DNA from: Gigantopelta aegis
Taxonomy: Eukaryota; Mollusca; Gastropoda; Neomphalida; Peltospiridae
Direction of reading: 5' to 3'
Length of the DNA: 64,000 nt
Assembly (NCBI RefSeq): GCF_016097555.1
Contig: NC_054713.1
Location: forward strand, 40,673,023 to 40,737,022
The translations under genes and the position numbers were made by a program. Shown piece after piece: positions 51,634 to 62,154 of the stretch (the stretch's first letter is position 1; each line of letters begins with the position of its first letter). The notes beneath the pieces were generated by a model. The model ran no database searches, was not told the DNA's origin, and was given only the letters and a program-made list of their open reading frames with translations.

Positions 51634-54600
51634 TCACATCGGTAACAAGTTATCGTCTCTGTCGTCCCGCTCTTCAAGCTGGTCATCACCAATGCCCTGG
51701 TATCTCCGCTGGCCTTTGTTTCCATCACCCGATCTGCACAGGAAATTACACCCATCCTAAAAAACCCAACCCCAAAACAAGAATGAGTTTAAAGTTTGTT
51801 TTGTTTAACGACACCATTAGAGCACATTGATTTATTAATCATCGGCTACTGGATATCAAAGATTTGGTAATTTTGACAGATAGTCTTAGAGAGGAAACCC
51901 ACTATATTTTTCCATTAGTAGCAAAGGAAGGAAGGAAATGTTTTATTTAACGACACACTCAACATATTTTATTTACGGTTATATGGCGTCAGATATATGG
52001 TTAAGGACCACACAGATATTGAGGCTACTCTTTTCGATTAGCAGCAAGGGATCTTTTATATGCACCATCCCATAGACAGGACAGCACACAGCCTTTGATA
52101 TACCAGTTGTGGTGCACTGGCTGGAACAAGAAATATCCCAATGGGTCCACTGATGGCGATCGATCACAGATCAACTGTGCATCAAGCGAGCGCTTTACCA
52201 CTGGGCTAAACAAGAATGAGATAAATATAATTTATTTATTTAGTTTTTTGCAAATGAGATGTAACATAGCAGTGTGTATGTGCAAAGTTGGCATTATTTA
52301 GCTTTAGAATGTTTATAGATCATGAAACGTCAATACTGCCAGGAGTCTAAACTTCAAAAGGATCCCTTGCTGCATTAAGAAAATGTAGCGGGTTTCCTCT
52401 GATGACCATGTGTCATAATTACCAAATGTCTGACATCCAATAGCCGATAATTAATTAAACAATGTGCTCTAGTGGTGTTGTTAAACAAAACAAACTGTAT
52501 AAGTTTTATAAGCTGCTAAGCATAAGGCTAAAAAGAAAAAACAAGCATGCTGAAAGTACTGTTAAAGCAATACATGGCCACAACCAGGCCCAACAAATTT
52601 TCACATCACTCGTATAACTGTTAACAATGGGTAAATTGCCATAAAAGTCGAACTTGATTTGTAACTACACATGTACATGATATGGCTATACAAACCTATG
52701 ACAGAAGGGCGGAGGTGAAACCTACAGGTTGGACCAGTAGGACATTACAAAATATATGCTGAGTGACAAAAAAAGAAAAGGAAAAGAAATGTTTTATTTA
52801 ACGACGCACTCAACACAATTTATTTACGGCTATATGGCGTCAGAAATATGGTTAAGGACCACACAGATATTAAGGGAGGAAACCTGCTCTCGCCACTTCA
52901 TGGGCTACTCTTTTCGATTAGCAGCAAGGGATCTTTTATATGCACCATCCCATAGACAGGATAGCACATAACACAGCTTTTGATGTACCAGTCGTGGTGC
53001 ACTGGCTGGAACAAGAAATAGGGACCAGTAGGGGATTACAAAATATATGCCAAGTGAGGAAAAAAAATCAAATCAAATCAACACAATAATCTGTAGATGT
53101 ATAATCCCCATCATATATGAGGAGTTCAGGCGCAAAACCCTTAAGTCCATCTGACTTGTTTGTTTTAAAATGAAGACTTTTACCTGATGGTAATTTTAAG
53201 TCTCACTAATTACACTTTTCGTGTCATGAAATGGTTATAGAGCAATAAACAAAAAATATGAATGTAAAAAATGAACCGTTATTAAAAATAAACTCGGTAT
53301 TTACCAAAATGTGATTGATTTTTCTGTAAGTCCACCTTCAGTTAGTTTGCAAAACTCAATAAGTCCATTTCTGGAGATTAGTCTTATGGCAATTTTGCAG
53401 AATCAAAGAACAGACAATTAGAAACATCTTAAAAGTGAAGGTTGAATTAAACATTTACAAAAGAAGAACTTTACTTGTCCATGGATATACCAAAGTTTGG
53501 CAATTGCTGGCCTATTGTTCCAAACCTTCACAAAGCGTTAAAACTCACACTTATTTAAAACTATTGTGCCATCCCAGTGTAATAACAATGACAGTAAGAT
53601 ACTCACTCTAGAATTATAATTATGGAAAGATCACTGGAAAATAATGCCAGTTGGGTCACAACATACTCCATCCCCCATTGGAAGTCATCAAAAGATTACA
53701 CAAAAGTTCAGTCAGTCCTCCTGCCCCCTCCCCCTATTTGAACACACATCCATCGATTTATTGAAATTGGGCTAGTGAGTGTGAAAGTAATTGTTCACAA
53801 TATTGAACAAAGCTGCCCTTTAATGTATTCTAAGTCATTTTCATTCAGAATTCAGGCAGTACACAAAGCATTTTTATGTGTGCATGTTACACGAGGAATC
53901 AAACCTTCATGACTGTAGCGAGCTGTTTTGGCTATAGAACGGGCCGAACTTTGTGGCCGACATCGTTTACGCGTTCCTGTTGGTGATAACATCAAAGGTT
54001 CGTCAACTGCATCATAAGTTTCCATAACTAGTGTGGATAAATTGGCCAAAATCCGAAGGAATTATACGAATTCAGCACCAAAAAATGCTTACTATGGGCG
54101 TGGCCATCTTATGCATCATGTGCTCTGATGCACACATGTAACTGGCGGTCTACAAACTACGTGGTTCTGCAGACAAACTCAGATGGCGTTTCCGAGGTTC
54201 TGCAAAGAAATTGTATTCTAGCTTAGATTTAGAGTGGGACTAACAGGCTTTTGAAGCAAAATTTATTTGCTCATCAGGTACCAGGGACTGAGAAGGTTTG
54301 TCTCCAATGGTTATCTCAATTTCCATGGATGTGGCGTTTACGAGGTTTTGTGCCTGAATTCCTCATATGCAAACCTCAACATTTAAGGTTACACAGCACC
54401 ATTAATTACCCCATACAGGTCAAAACAATTTCTACGTCTTTCTGCCAGAAAGAAATTTTGGGGTATAGCACTATGGAAATGAATGCAACCACAGTCAAAA
54501 CGGGGTATGGGGGCGCTTCCCCAGAAAGAAAATGGGTTAGGTTTAGCGTTACTGTTTTACAAAAGCGTCATTAATTTTGTCAAAAGGTTAACTTTAAAAA

Positions 54601-57600
54601 ATAAAATCTGCAAACAAATTTGGGTATGGCGCCATACCTGTTTTATCCTCTGGCAGAAACCCTGTTTCTAAGTCAGAATATATTCTGTGAACAAATACAA
54701 CACTATCGAGAGGGTCATGTGACTACTAATTTTAGGGAGTGCTCTAAACTGACAAGTACTGTGTAAAACACCAACATCAGTCGACCACAAAATTGTTCAA
54801 TTAATGGCCCCTATGCCTGACCAACACCTTGTGTTGCTGTTACACAAGTGGCACCATACCACTTGTACAGTTGTTATCAGTTAGTACTACATATAACTAG
54901 TTACTTCAAACCTATGGGTTATTTAAATACTACAGGTCAACAAATGTGTAATCATCAAACAAAGATTTCAAAAAGCATATCAGAATTTTCTAGTATTATT
55001 TTTATGAACTAGTCGAACCTCGTTAATCTGGACAGAATGGTTTTCCCACAAACTGACCAGATAAACGAATTTCCGGACTACTGAATCATGTCCAGAGTAG
55101 TTTCCCTTTGTGTAACTCAAAGTTAATTACCCTTAATTGGCTGTTCTAAAGATTATAAAACACAACAGGATCATAGAGCGGTATATCGAACACAGTGCAC
55201 CGAACCGATAAGTGTGTAAAACAAACGGAGGTGTGAAACCCCTTGCAGCCATTAGAGCTCGTGTGGATTGCCTGACTGGTCTTAACTGGTCACGTTTACT
55301 GAAGGCAGAGAATTTGTTGTTTTAGCAGTAACCGGTTAAATGAAGCAAATTTCCTTTATTCTTAACACTTTGTTTTGGATTATGACCGTCCGGATCCGGA
55401 AGCTGAATATCCGGACTAATGAATAAATTTGCAAAGTAGCCGTTTTGTTTTGTCGCTCATCTGTCCGGAAGTGGGGTTTCCGGATAATCGGAGTCCGGAT
55501 TAATGAGGTTCGACTGTATTTCCCAAACTGGACTATATTAAGCTGCTATAACAAGTAACAACACGACAAATGTTGGTGTGTTGCCTCAAGGGGAGATATC
55601 AAATTTGCTCCCCATCTCTCCCCTGAAACTACATGTACCTCAAGGATAGTAATTGTTAGCTCCCTTTAGCAAGTAAATTTATATGGTATCAATATGATAT
55701 CGATATGGTAATATCTTAAATAACTCCCCGTAATCTGATTTAGGGGAGCAATTAATGACTCACCTCAATGTTTTTCACATCGACATCTGCATATAATATT
55801 ACTCAAAACAGAAACTTTTGGTTTGAAATCACAAAATCTCAACATTTTACTATTCATTTCACATCACCATTTAAAACAATACATTTTACAGCACCATTTT
55901 TTTTTTTGTCGTTTAGTATATTCAGGGCTTCTAGATTATGGTAGCCAGACTCCCATGGCTAGTGATATTCAATGTTGGGCTAGTAAACAACTACCATTGC
56001 TATGCCTGACGGCAAGTGGAAAAAAAAGTTGTCAAATGCTGCATTTAAATATATTTTGTAATTAAGAATATCTTGCCGTCACTCTCATCCCCCAATCTTA
56101 GTGTTTTAAAGCTCTATCTTCCTCTTTAGGCAACATTATTACTATTAGTAAAATTGTATTAACTTAAAAGTAAAGTAGGGCTAGTGAATTTTTAATCGTG
56201 GCTAGTAAATATTCTAAATCACTGATCCCATGGCTAGTGGATTTTATAAGAATTCTAGAAGCCCCGAGTATATTTAAGAACTAAAAAGTAGACTTACAGC
56301 TTGAAGATTTCCAAAGTCCTGCCAGAATGAATAGTTGGGGATCTGTTCCATACCTTTAGCACCAAGAGCAAATCTCATATATAGAGCACCCACCACCAGG
56401 TAAACCGCCACGACGGAAAAAAATCTGAAAAAGAAAATCATTAGATATTCGGTTTCTGTCTCTCGTTTGTGAAATGTCTGGCCTGCATTCTGTAATAACA
56501 AACAAGACTGACATCCCAGAATGATTTGAAGGAAGGAAGAAAGACAAATGTTTTATTTAACGACACATTAAGTACATGTTAATTACAGTAATATGGCGTT
56601 GGACATATGGATAAGGATCACAGATAATGATTGCGGAAACCTGCTGCTGCCATGGCAAACATCTGGCAAGTTTGACATAAAGTCTTAGACAGAAAATGTA
56701 CTACATCGTTTCCATTAGTAGCAAGGGATCTTTATATGCTCCATCCCAGACAGGATAGCACATACCGTAGCTTTTTATGCATCAGTAATGGTACACTGAC
56801 TTGAAAAACAAACATAAATACAACTCATTTTTTAGAACAAATTATGAGGATTTTTTATAATACATTGTGGGTGTGTACAAAATTTACAGGATGAGAAAAA
56901 TATAACTGCACACTTTTATCTGTTGAGGACAAACAAAAATGACTGGAGACTGTTGTTTTTGCGAATAACAATGTTCATCATCAGGTAAAGACATATACAG
57001 AACTTCACATACGTTGTTTTTGCTTCCTATTTATTGCACGAATTTAGTTTGCACAAGAATATATACCACAAGACCGTGTAGTGGTTGAGTGGTATGTTCT
57101 TTTGCAAAATAAATGAGTGCAATAAATAGGAAGTGAAAACAACGTATGCGAAGTTCTGTTTTTATTACATACCTTCTTTTTATGTTTTACAAAAACGGTT
57201 TTTAATTTAACGTCATAACAACACTTTGTTTAAATCTATGATCAAAACTCCTTTCATGGATTTACTTAATGTTAAGAATCATACACTGCGACAGTGTAAT
57301 GTTTCAAATACGATGTGATGTCATTTGTAAATCATATGTATAAGTAAATAAAAGGCACCAACTGCAGTAAAAAAGAAAAAGGTCCATATCACACATATGT
57401 GCGATACACAATAAATTTATTACACGGTTTCAAAGTGTCTTTATCACTATAGTAAGATTGAATAGGTATGCAATAAAAACAATAACAGCTTTAAGATAGT
57501 CATTTTGAGGAATACATTGGTAAAATCATTTTCAATTGTTCGTGTCGTGTCATCTTTTAGAATAAATTATAGGTGTTATTTTTCGGAATAAACTATGGGT

Positions 57601-60600
57601 TTAATTTTTTGAGAATAAATTGTGGTTGTCATTTTGTTCAGACAAGTCTTTTGTATTAAGAAGAAAATACCATTAGTTTGAGATTAAGCTGAAAAGAAAT
57701 AAATTGTGGAGGTAATTTTTAAAAATAAATTTTGGGCGTCATTTATGAGAATACCTTATGGGTGTCATTTTATAGAACAAACTGATTGTGTAATTGTTTT
57801 TAGTGTAAATTATGGGTGTCATTTTTTTTTTACATTAAATTATGGATTTTGTTTTTGAGAATAAACTGTGGGTTATTTTTTTGAGAATAAATTGAGGATT
57901 TCGTTTTTTTGTGAATGAATTATGGGTGTCATATCTGAATGAATGAATGTTTAACGACACCCCAGCACGAAAAATACATCGGCTATTGGGTGTCAAACTA
58001 TGGTAATGCAAATAAATAAAGTGATGATCAATACCAATATAAAACTTAAACAAAAACAGTGTAAAGAACTGTGCAAAAACACAAATATCACAGAATGTTA
58101 CGGATACTGAATTTTACTTAAAACTTAAATTTTGTGCTGTATTGGCCATTCTCAAAGAGAATGTTACACCCCTGCACCACAGTGAGGTTACAGCACATGC
58201 AGGGGTGTCATATCTGAGAATGATCTGTGTGTGTATAAACTGTCTTGAGACTCACATGATGAGAAAAATGGATCCCAGACTGAGCACAGTGGAGCTGGTT
58301 CTGTCACATATCTCCTTGTGATCCAGCTGGAAGAGGTAGTAACAGTCCTTCGTCTTGTTCGTGTTTTCCTCCAGTATCAACATGCCAGGTTTCGACTGAA
58401 AAAAACCCCCAAAATGTTTATTAAAGTAAAAACACTTGTTTTGTTTACTGAGCACATTGATTAATTAATCACTGTCTACGGGATGTCAAACACTTGATAA
58501 CTATGAAAAAGAGGAAAAACCTATTTTTTTCATTATCACACACTCCCACATATATATGGGTAGTGCTAAGATTGCTTCAAAAACCTGTAGCGTGAACCCA
58601 ATTTCACAAAACATTGTAAGCCTACAGGGTAATTTTACACATAAACGTAAATTAACAACTAAACCACAATTCTTATTACTAGTATAGTACAACAAATATA
58701 GATAAAAATACACATATTTCATTTTCTTATGTCTTTATAATGTTCCATTTTTCTAAATGATGTAATTTTCTTTGTGAAATAGATGCCAAACATTTATAAA
58801 TGTATGCCCGGTATAACTGCAAGTCGGAAACGTAAACTTACGATGTTTTGTGAAATTAGGCCCTGGCCTATCAAAAGCAAGCCATCGTAAAACTACCACA
58901 GTCAGAACTAAAGTCCAAACCAACAACTATGATAAATTACTCTCCTACCTTTAATTACCATTAGATTTCCCTAAAATTTTGTCCAGAAACAAATCATGAA
59001 AAACCCCATTGCAGTGACAGAGATTCCACATAAGAGACTTCGCTGAAATCGCATAGGGCAAAATACATGCAGTGTTCTGCCATTTACCATTTTGCATGTT
59101 TATGGAATACAGTACTAATCAAGAAGGGTGGATCAATATGACGTAATCTAACAATGTTATGACATACACTAAGGTATAACACACTTAGCATGACGTCATA
59201 TTAATTACGTCACATATTTAGGCTTCCACCCATCTTGAAGAATATTCCATAAAAAAAGCAAAATGGCAGACGGTGAAAAATTGTATGTGTTTTGTCCTAA
59301 AAAGACCTTAAAAGTCAATTAGGTGATATGGTTTCAGTCTAATATGTGGAATCCATGTCAGTGTAATGTTTTTTTTCACAATTTATGTTCGGACAAAATG
59401 TGGAGAAAATCTAATGGTAATTAAAGGTAGGAGAGTAATTTATTGTAGTTGTTAACAATTTGTTTCGGACTTTAGGTAACAATCCAAAATGGGATAAAGT
59501 TTGTTTTGTTTAACGACACCACTAGAGCACACTGATTTATTAATCATCGGCTATTGGATGTCAAACATATGGTCATTTTGACAGACAGAGAAAAAACGCT
59601 ACATTTTGCCATTAGTAGCAAGGGATCTTTTATGTGCACCATCCCAGACAGGATAGCACATACCACAGCCTTTAATACACCAGTTGTGGTGCATTGGCTG
59701 TGACGAGAAATAGCCCAATGGGCCCTCTGACGGGGATCAATCCCAAACCCACCGTGCATCAAGTGAGCGCTTTACCACTGGGCTGCATCCCACCCCAAAA
59801 TGGGATAGAAAACCTTAGTAACGTAAACTCACATCGGTTGCTGATTCATCACAGGTGAACATAATGACCGCTCTTCGTGGACCGCTGTTGCAATGGTTAC
59901 CATATGGTTTACCATCTCCGTACTCCAGCAGCACCCAGTTAGCTGAAAACAGCACAGACTCTTACAAGAACATAATCACATTTCAGAAAAATCTACACCA
60001 ATATAGGAAAGAAAGAAAGAAATGTTTTATTTAACAACACACTCAACACATTTTATTTATGGTTATATGGCGTCAGACACATGGTTAAGGACAACACAGA
60101 TATTGAGAGAGGAAACCTGCTGTCGCCACTTCATGAGCTACTCTTTTTCGATTAGCAGCAAGGGATCTTTTATATGCAAAATCCCACAGACAGGGTAGTA
60201 CATACCACGGCTTTTGATATACCAGCAGTGGTGCACTGGCTGGAATGAGAAATAGCCCAATGGGCCCACCGATGGGGATTGATCCCAGACCAACTGCACA
60301 TCGAGCAAGCGCTTTACCACTGGGCTACGTTCCGCCCTACACCAATATATGAAGTCGACAGCTAATTTGAGGCTTAAGAGTTACGACCGACTTGCGTTAG
60401 AACAGAAGTACAACCTGAATGGTCCACTGCTTAATATAGGTTATTTAAAAAAAATACAGGACTAGCTCTGGCACTCGCCAGCTGTGATTTTCAAAAACAA
60501 CTGTTAAATTTTATTTTAATTTGGCGAAATAATTTTATGACATAACTGATATTTTGTTAGAAAATACTGAGTGTTTCTGCAGTTTTTAAGGTTTGACAGT

Positions 60601-62117
60601 TAATTGGGCGAAATCTTCTGTGGACTTGGAGTTAGCCCTGCAACACTACAAGAGAAGTGTTTTCACTAGGAGGAGGTAGGCGATGAGTGTTGGCAACTTT
60701 GCTGCCATCACCTCAGTCCTTCACATCTGAGGTGTGCGATCGAGCTTGCATGCCAAAGCACATCCTAATTTTATCTCAGAAGTGGGTTTTTTCATCGTCC
60801 ACCTAAACACATGGTTACAGCACGCTTCCCGTTGGTTGCTTGAAAATAAACTGCTTTAACCCCAGCCAACCCCCATGTTTGTATACTACTATCATTATAA
60901 AGCTTCAGTGAGTATTCAATGTGTCCTATTAAAAACATCTTTTGTGTTAATACGTGCAAGCTTTACTCAAGATCTTTCCTATGTAATGCAAAGCACTTGC
61001 TTGGAACAAATGAAAGTAATTTATCACTCACCTGATACTTTTAAACATGAAGGACTGATGCCTACGTGTATGTTTCATGCTTACAGTTATAAAAATCTCT
61101 GCATTTTTAAAATATAAACAACTACTTTTCACAAACAACCTTCTATTTTGAAAATTAATTAAAACCCTGCGAGAGAACATTAGTTAATCCCCCGAGCTGC
61201 CCCACCCCCCAAAAAAGAGAGAAGCAGAATGAATGTTAAATTTAGTTTTACTGATATGTTACAGGGATCGAAATAAGAATGTTCGTTCATGTTTGTGGAG
61301 TAATTGGACAGGTTTTTTTACAGTAAGCTAATGAAAATGGTAGGCTGAGAAAGATGAATGAATGTGTAAACCAGTTTTATTTTTGTGAGAGCCAAGGTTT
61401 AGCCTACTGAGGTCCTTACAAAAACATTTTGTCCCGAGGGTTGGAATTGGTGTATCTATACCTCATAATGGTAACTGATTCTTTTTCTTGCCCATTTAAT
61501 TACAGTAACAAAACATTAATTTTGTAAGCTATGATTTGTTTATTATAGAATGATTCAAAAATATTTTTCCTACAAACTCATTTAATCAGGTACTGAAAAT
61601 ATAGTCCACAGTATGCAACAACATAAAAAAACTTAAAAACAAACATAAGATGAAAATATCAATTAGTTTAAATATTTTTAAAACAACGATACAATGTGAA
61701 ATGGCGACTTGGGGAATACCTAATTCAACAGAATTCTGAAGAACATGAGTTTTAAAAACATTTGACGTAAAAACATGAGTTATAATGTCAGGAGTATGTA
61801 GAAATCATCTAACACCGGGGTAGACAGATTTATCTAGCACCATGCAAAAGTTGGCTAATTCAGTCCAATGGGCAAGAAATAGGTTGTCAGACACTAGGCT
61901 TATTTCGATGACTGTGTTAACAAAAAGAAATTACAATAAAATGTACGTACGTCCAGCCATGATTTGAGAGTGTGTGTATTTACCGACGACTACTCTAAAC
62001 GATTCATCTTTCAGTTTTTTCTGCAACACTCCAACATCTTTCGCCGACCCATCGGCCTCTGCATCCGTACATATCCCAACATTGTATGAATATCCAGATG
62101 TGTCCACGACGCTAAAT
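51634..62117 (-). CDS. M6PR: Cation-dependent mannose-6-phosphate receptor, 3' five coding exons (5' part outside or not found)
   Basis: Exons (minus strand) are 62117-61984, 59942-59833, 58395-58256, 56424-56298 and 51756-51634, with consistent phases, encoding about 210 C-terminal residues (human protein 277). The first exon enters in phase 2, so upstream exons for the signal peptide and about 50 luminal residues are missing. The luminal MRH lectin fold is recognisable: VLQKK keeps the Gln, SGPRRAV the Arg, and LEEN and CYYLF the Glu and Tyr that contact mannose in this family. Cysteines are in the usual places. One membrane helix ([20 protein letters not shown]) leads into the tail [20 protein letters not shown], then DGCNFLC (palmitoylation-type cysteines) and [17 protein letters not shown] with the DxxLL sorting signal. 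It carries lysosomal hydrolases from Golgi to endosome. The acidic cluster lacks the serine that precedes DxxLL in vertebrates. Confidence 0.94.
51788..52208 (-). mobile_element. Chimeric SINE: tail 2 joined to tail 1 - core - head 1 within one target duplication
   Basis: AACAAGAATGAG at 51776-51787 and 52209-52220 encloses tail 2 with the start of its core (to TTAGTAGCAAAGG, about 51926), then directly a complete tail 1 - core - head 1 unit (AAGGAAGGAAATGTTTTATT on). The internal junction has no duplication of its own. In the last M6PR intron. Confidence 0.9.
52360..52498 (+). mobile_element. SINE, core - tail 2, 5'-truncated
   Basis: GGATCCCTTGCTGCATTAAG, GCGGGTTTCCTCTGATGACC, TGACATCCAATAGCCGAT, TTAAACAAAACAAAC. 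Confidence 0.85.
52786..53020 (-). mobile_element. SINE, tail 1 - core, head lost
   Basis: AATGTTTTATTTAACGACGC, GGCGTCAGAAATATGG, GGGATCTTTTATATGCACC, truncated after GAACAAGAAATAGGG. Confidence 0.85.
53030..53780. other. Non-coding part of the last M6PR intron
   Basis: No repeat or exon was recognised between the SINE at 52786-53020 and the candidate exon at 53905-54025. Confidence 0.5.
53905..54025 (-). CDS. Possible first coding exon of an unrecognised gene inside the last M6PR intron
   Basis: From ATG at 54025 (G at -3 and +4) the minus strand encodes [20 protein letters not shown], then a basic Arg/Ser/Gln-rich stretch to YSHE. A possible donor CATGAAG|GTTTGA is at 53905/53904; read through, the frame stops at 53852. 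Upstream (54085-54105) lie a GC-box-like GGGCGTGGCC and an overlapping AAGATGGCC YY1-like motif, as at a housekeeping start site. The composition is not repeat-like and no SINE or MITE covers it. I could not find a second exon, so this may be a spurious reading frame. Confidence 0.22.
54434..54664 (+). mobile_element. MITE of the GTTTCTGCC family (copy 4)
   Basis: TCTTTCTGCCAGAAAG at the left, GGGTATAGCACTATGG, GGGTATGGCGCCATACC, and CTCTGGCAGAAACCCTG at the right. Confidence 0.85.
55010..55516. mobile_element. pogo/Tigger-like MITE with TA flank
   Basis: AGTCGAACCTCGTTAATCTGG at the left is inverse to CCGGATTAATGAGGTTCGACTG at the right, followed by TA. CCGGA motifs recur through the 500-bp interior. 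In the last M6PR intron. Confidence 0.82.
55923..56266 (+). mobile_element. hAT-like MITE, CAGGGCTTCTAGA family, perfect 8-bp duplication
   Basis: AGTATATT at 55915-55922 and 56267-56274 flanks CAGGGCTTCTAGATTATGG ... AATTCTAGAAGCCCCG. Its 87-bp left block is single-copy. The duplication lies 23 nt from the end of the M6PR exon 56424-56298, just downstream of its donor. Confidence 0.93.
56523..56805 (-). mobile_element. Chimeric SINE: tail 1 joined to tail 2 - core
   Basis: Tail 1 (GTTTTATTTAACGACACATT, ATATGGCGTTGGACATATGG, AACCTGCTGCTGCCATGG) runs directly into tail 2 (CAAACATCTGGCAAGTTTGAC, AAAGTCTTAGACAG) and then the core (TTAGTAGCAAGGGATCTTT). The order is the reverse of the chimera at 51788. 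Confidence 0.8.
56850..58250. other. M6PR intron with degenerate repeats
   Basis: 57540-57930 holds a run of diverged units around GAATAAATTATGGGTGTCATTTT, about 40 bp each. 57935-58005 has GAATGAATG plus TTTAACGACACCCCAGCACG. 58165-58210 has an ACACCCCTGCA palindrome. 57000-57170 holds a short inverted repeat (GAACTTCACATACGTTGTTTT). Confidence 0.65.
58438..58530 (-). mobile_element. SINE tail 2 fragment
   Basis: TTGTTTTGTTTACTGAGCAC, ATTAATTAATCACTGTCTAC, GGATGTCAAACACTTG. Confidence 0.7.
58908..59475. mobile_element. Palindromic foldback MITE in an M6PR intron (copy 2 of 2)
   Basis: CTAAAGTCCAAACC at the left is inverse to GTTTCGGACTTTAG at the right. Arms of about 260 bp share AAATTACTCTCCTACCTTTA/TAAAGGTAGGAGAGTAATTT. 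The centre carries TATGACGTAA and GCATGACGTCATA. Confidence 0.92.
59497..59794 (-). mobile_element. SINE, tail 2 - core - head 1, 13-bp target duplication
   Basis: CCAAAATGGGATA at 59484-59496 and 59795-59807 is perfect. The full order is tail 2, core, head 1 (minus strand AGCCCAGTGGTAAAGCGC, GATTGATCCC). It ends 26 bp from the M6PR exon at 59833. Confidence 0.95.
60006..60336 (-). mobile_element. SINE, tail 1 - core - head 1, 13-bp target duplication
   Basis: CTACACCAATATA at 59993-60005 and 60337-60349 is perfect. GGAAAGAAAGAAAG tail, tail 1, core, head 1 ending CACTGGGCTACGTTCCGCC. Confidence 0.95.
60465..60575 (+). repeat. Dispersed repeat, partner of 30786-30910
   Basis: CTAGCTCTGGCACTCGCC, TGTGATTTTCAAAAACAACTG, AATTTTATTTTAATTTGGCG, TGATATTTTGTTAGAAAATA. 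Confidence 0.75.
61375..61880 (-). repeat. Dispersed repeat, partner of 29067-29640 on the opposite strand
   Basis: CTATACCTCATAATGGTAAC, TTCTTGCCCATTTAATTA, AATATTTTTAAAACAACGAT, TAGACAGATTTATCTAGCAC, AAAAGTTGGCTAATTCAGTCC. It sits 100 bp from the M6PR exon 62117-61984. Confidence 0.8.
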
Positions 62118-62154
62118 CTAAGAATAAAAAAGCATTTCATATAAATTATTTTCA

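Noticed and set aside
54025-54049. Extension of the candidate M6PR-intron exon upstream to residue MANLST
   Set aside because: The codon at 54049 is TTG, not ATG; the first ATG in frame with a good context is at 54025.
60240-60336. tRNA gene on the minus strand
   Set aside because: Boxes A and B are present but the sequence is the head of a dispersed SINE with a target duplication; the cloverleaf is degenerate and the same head recurs many times.
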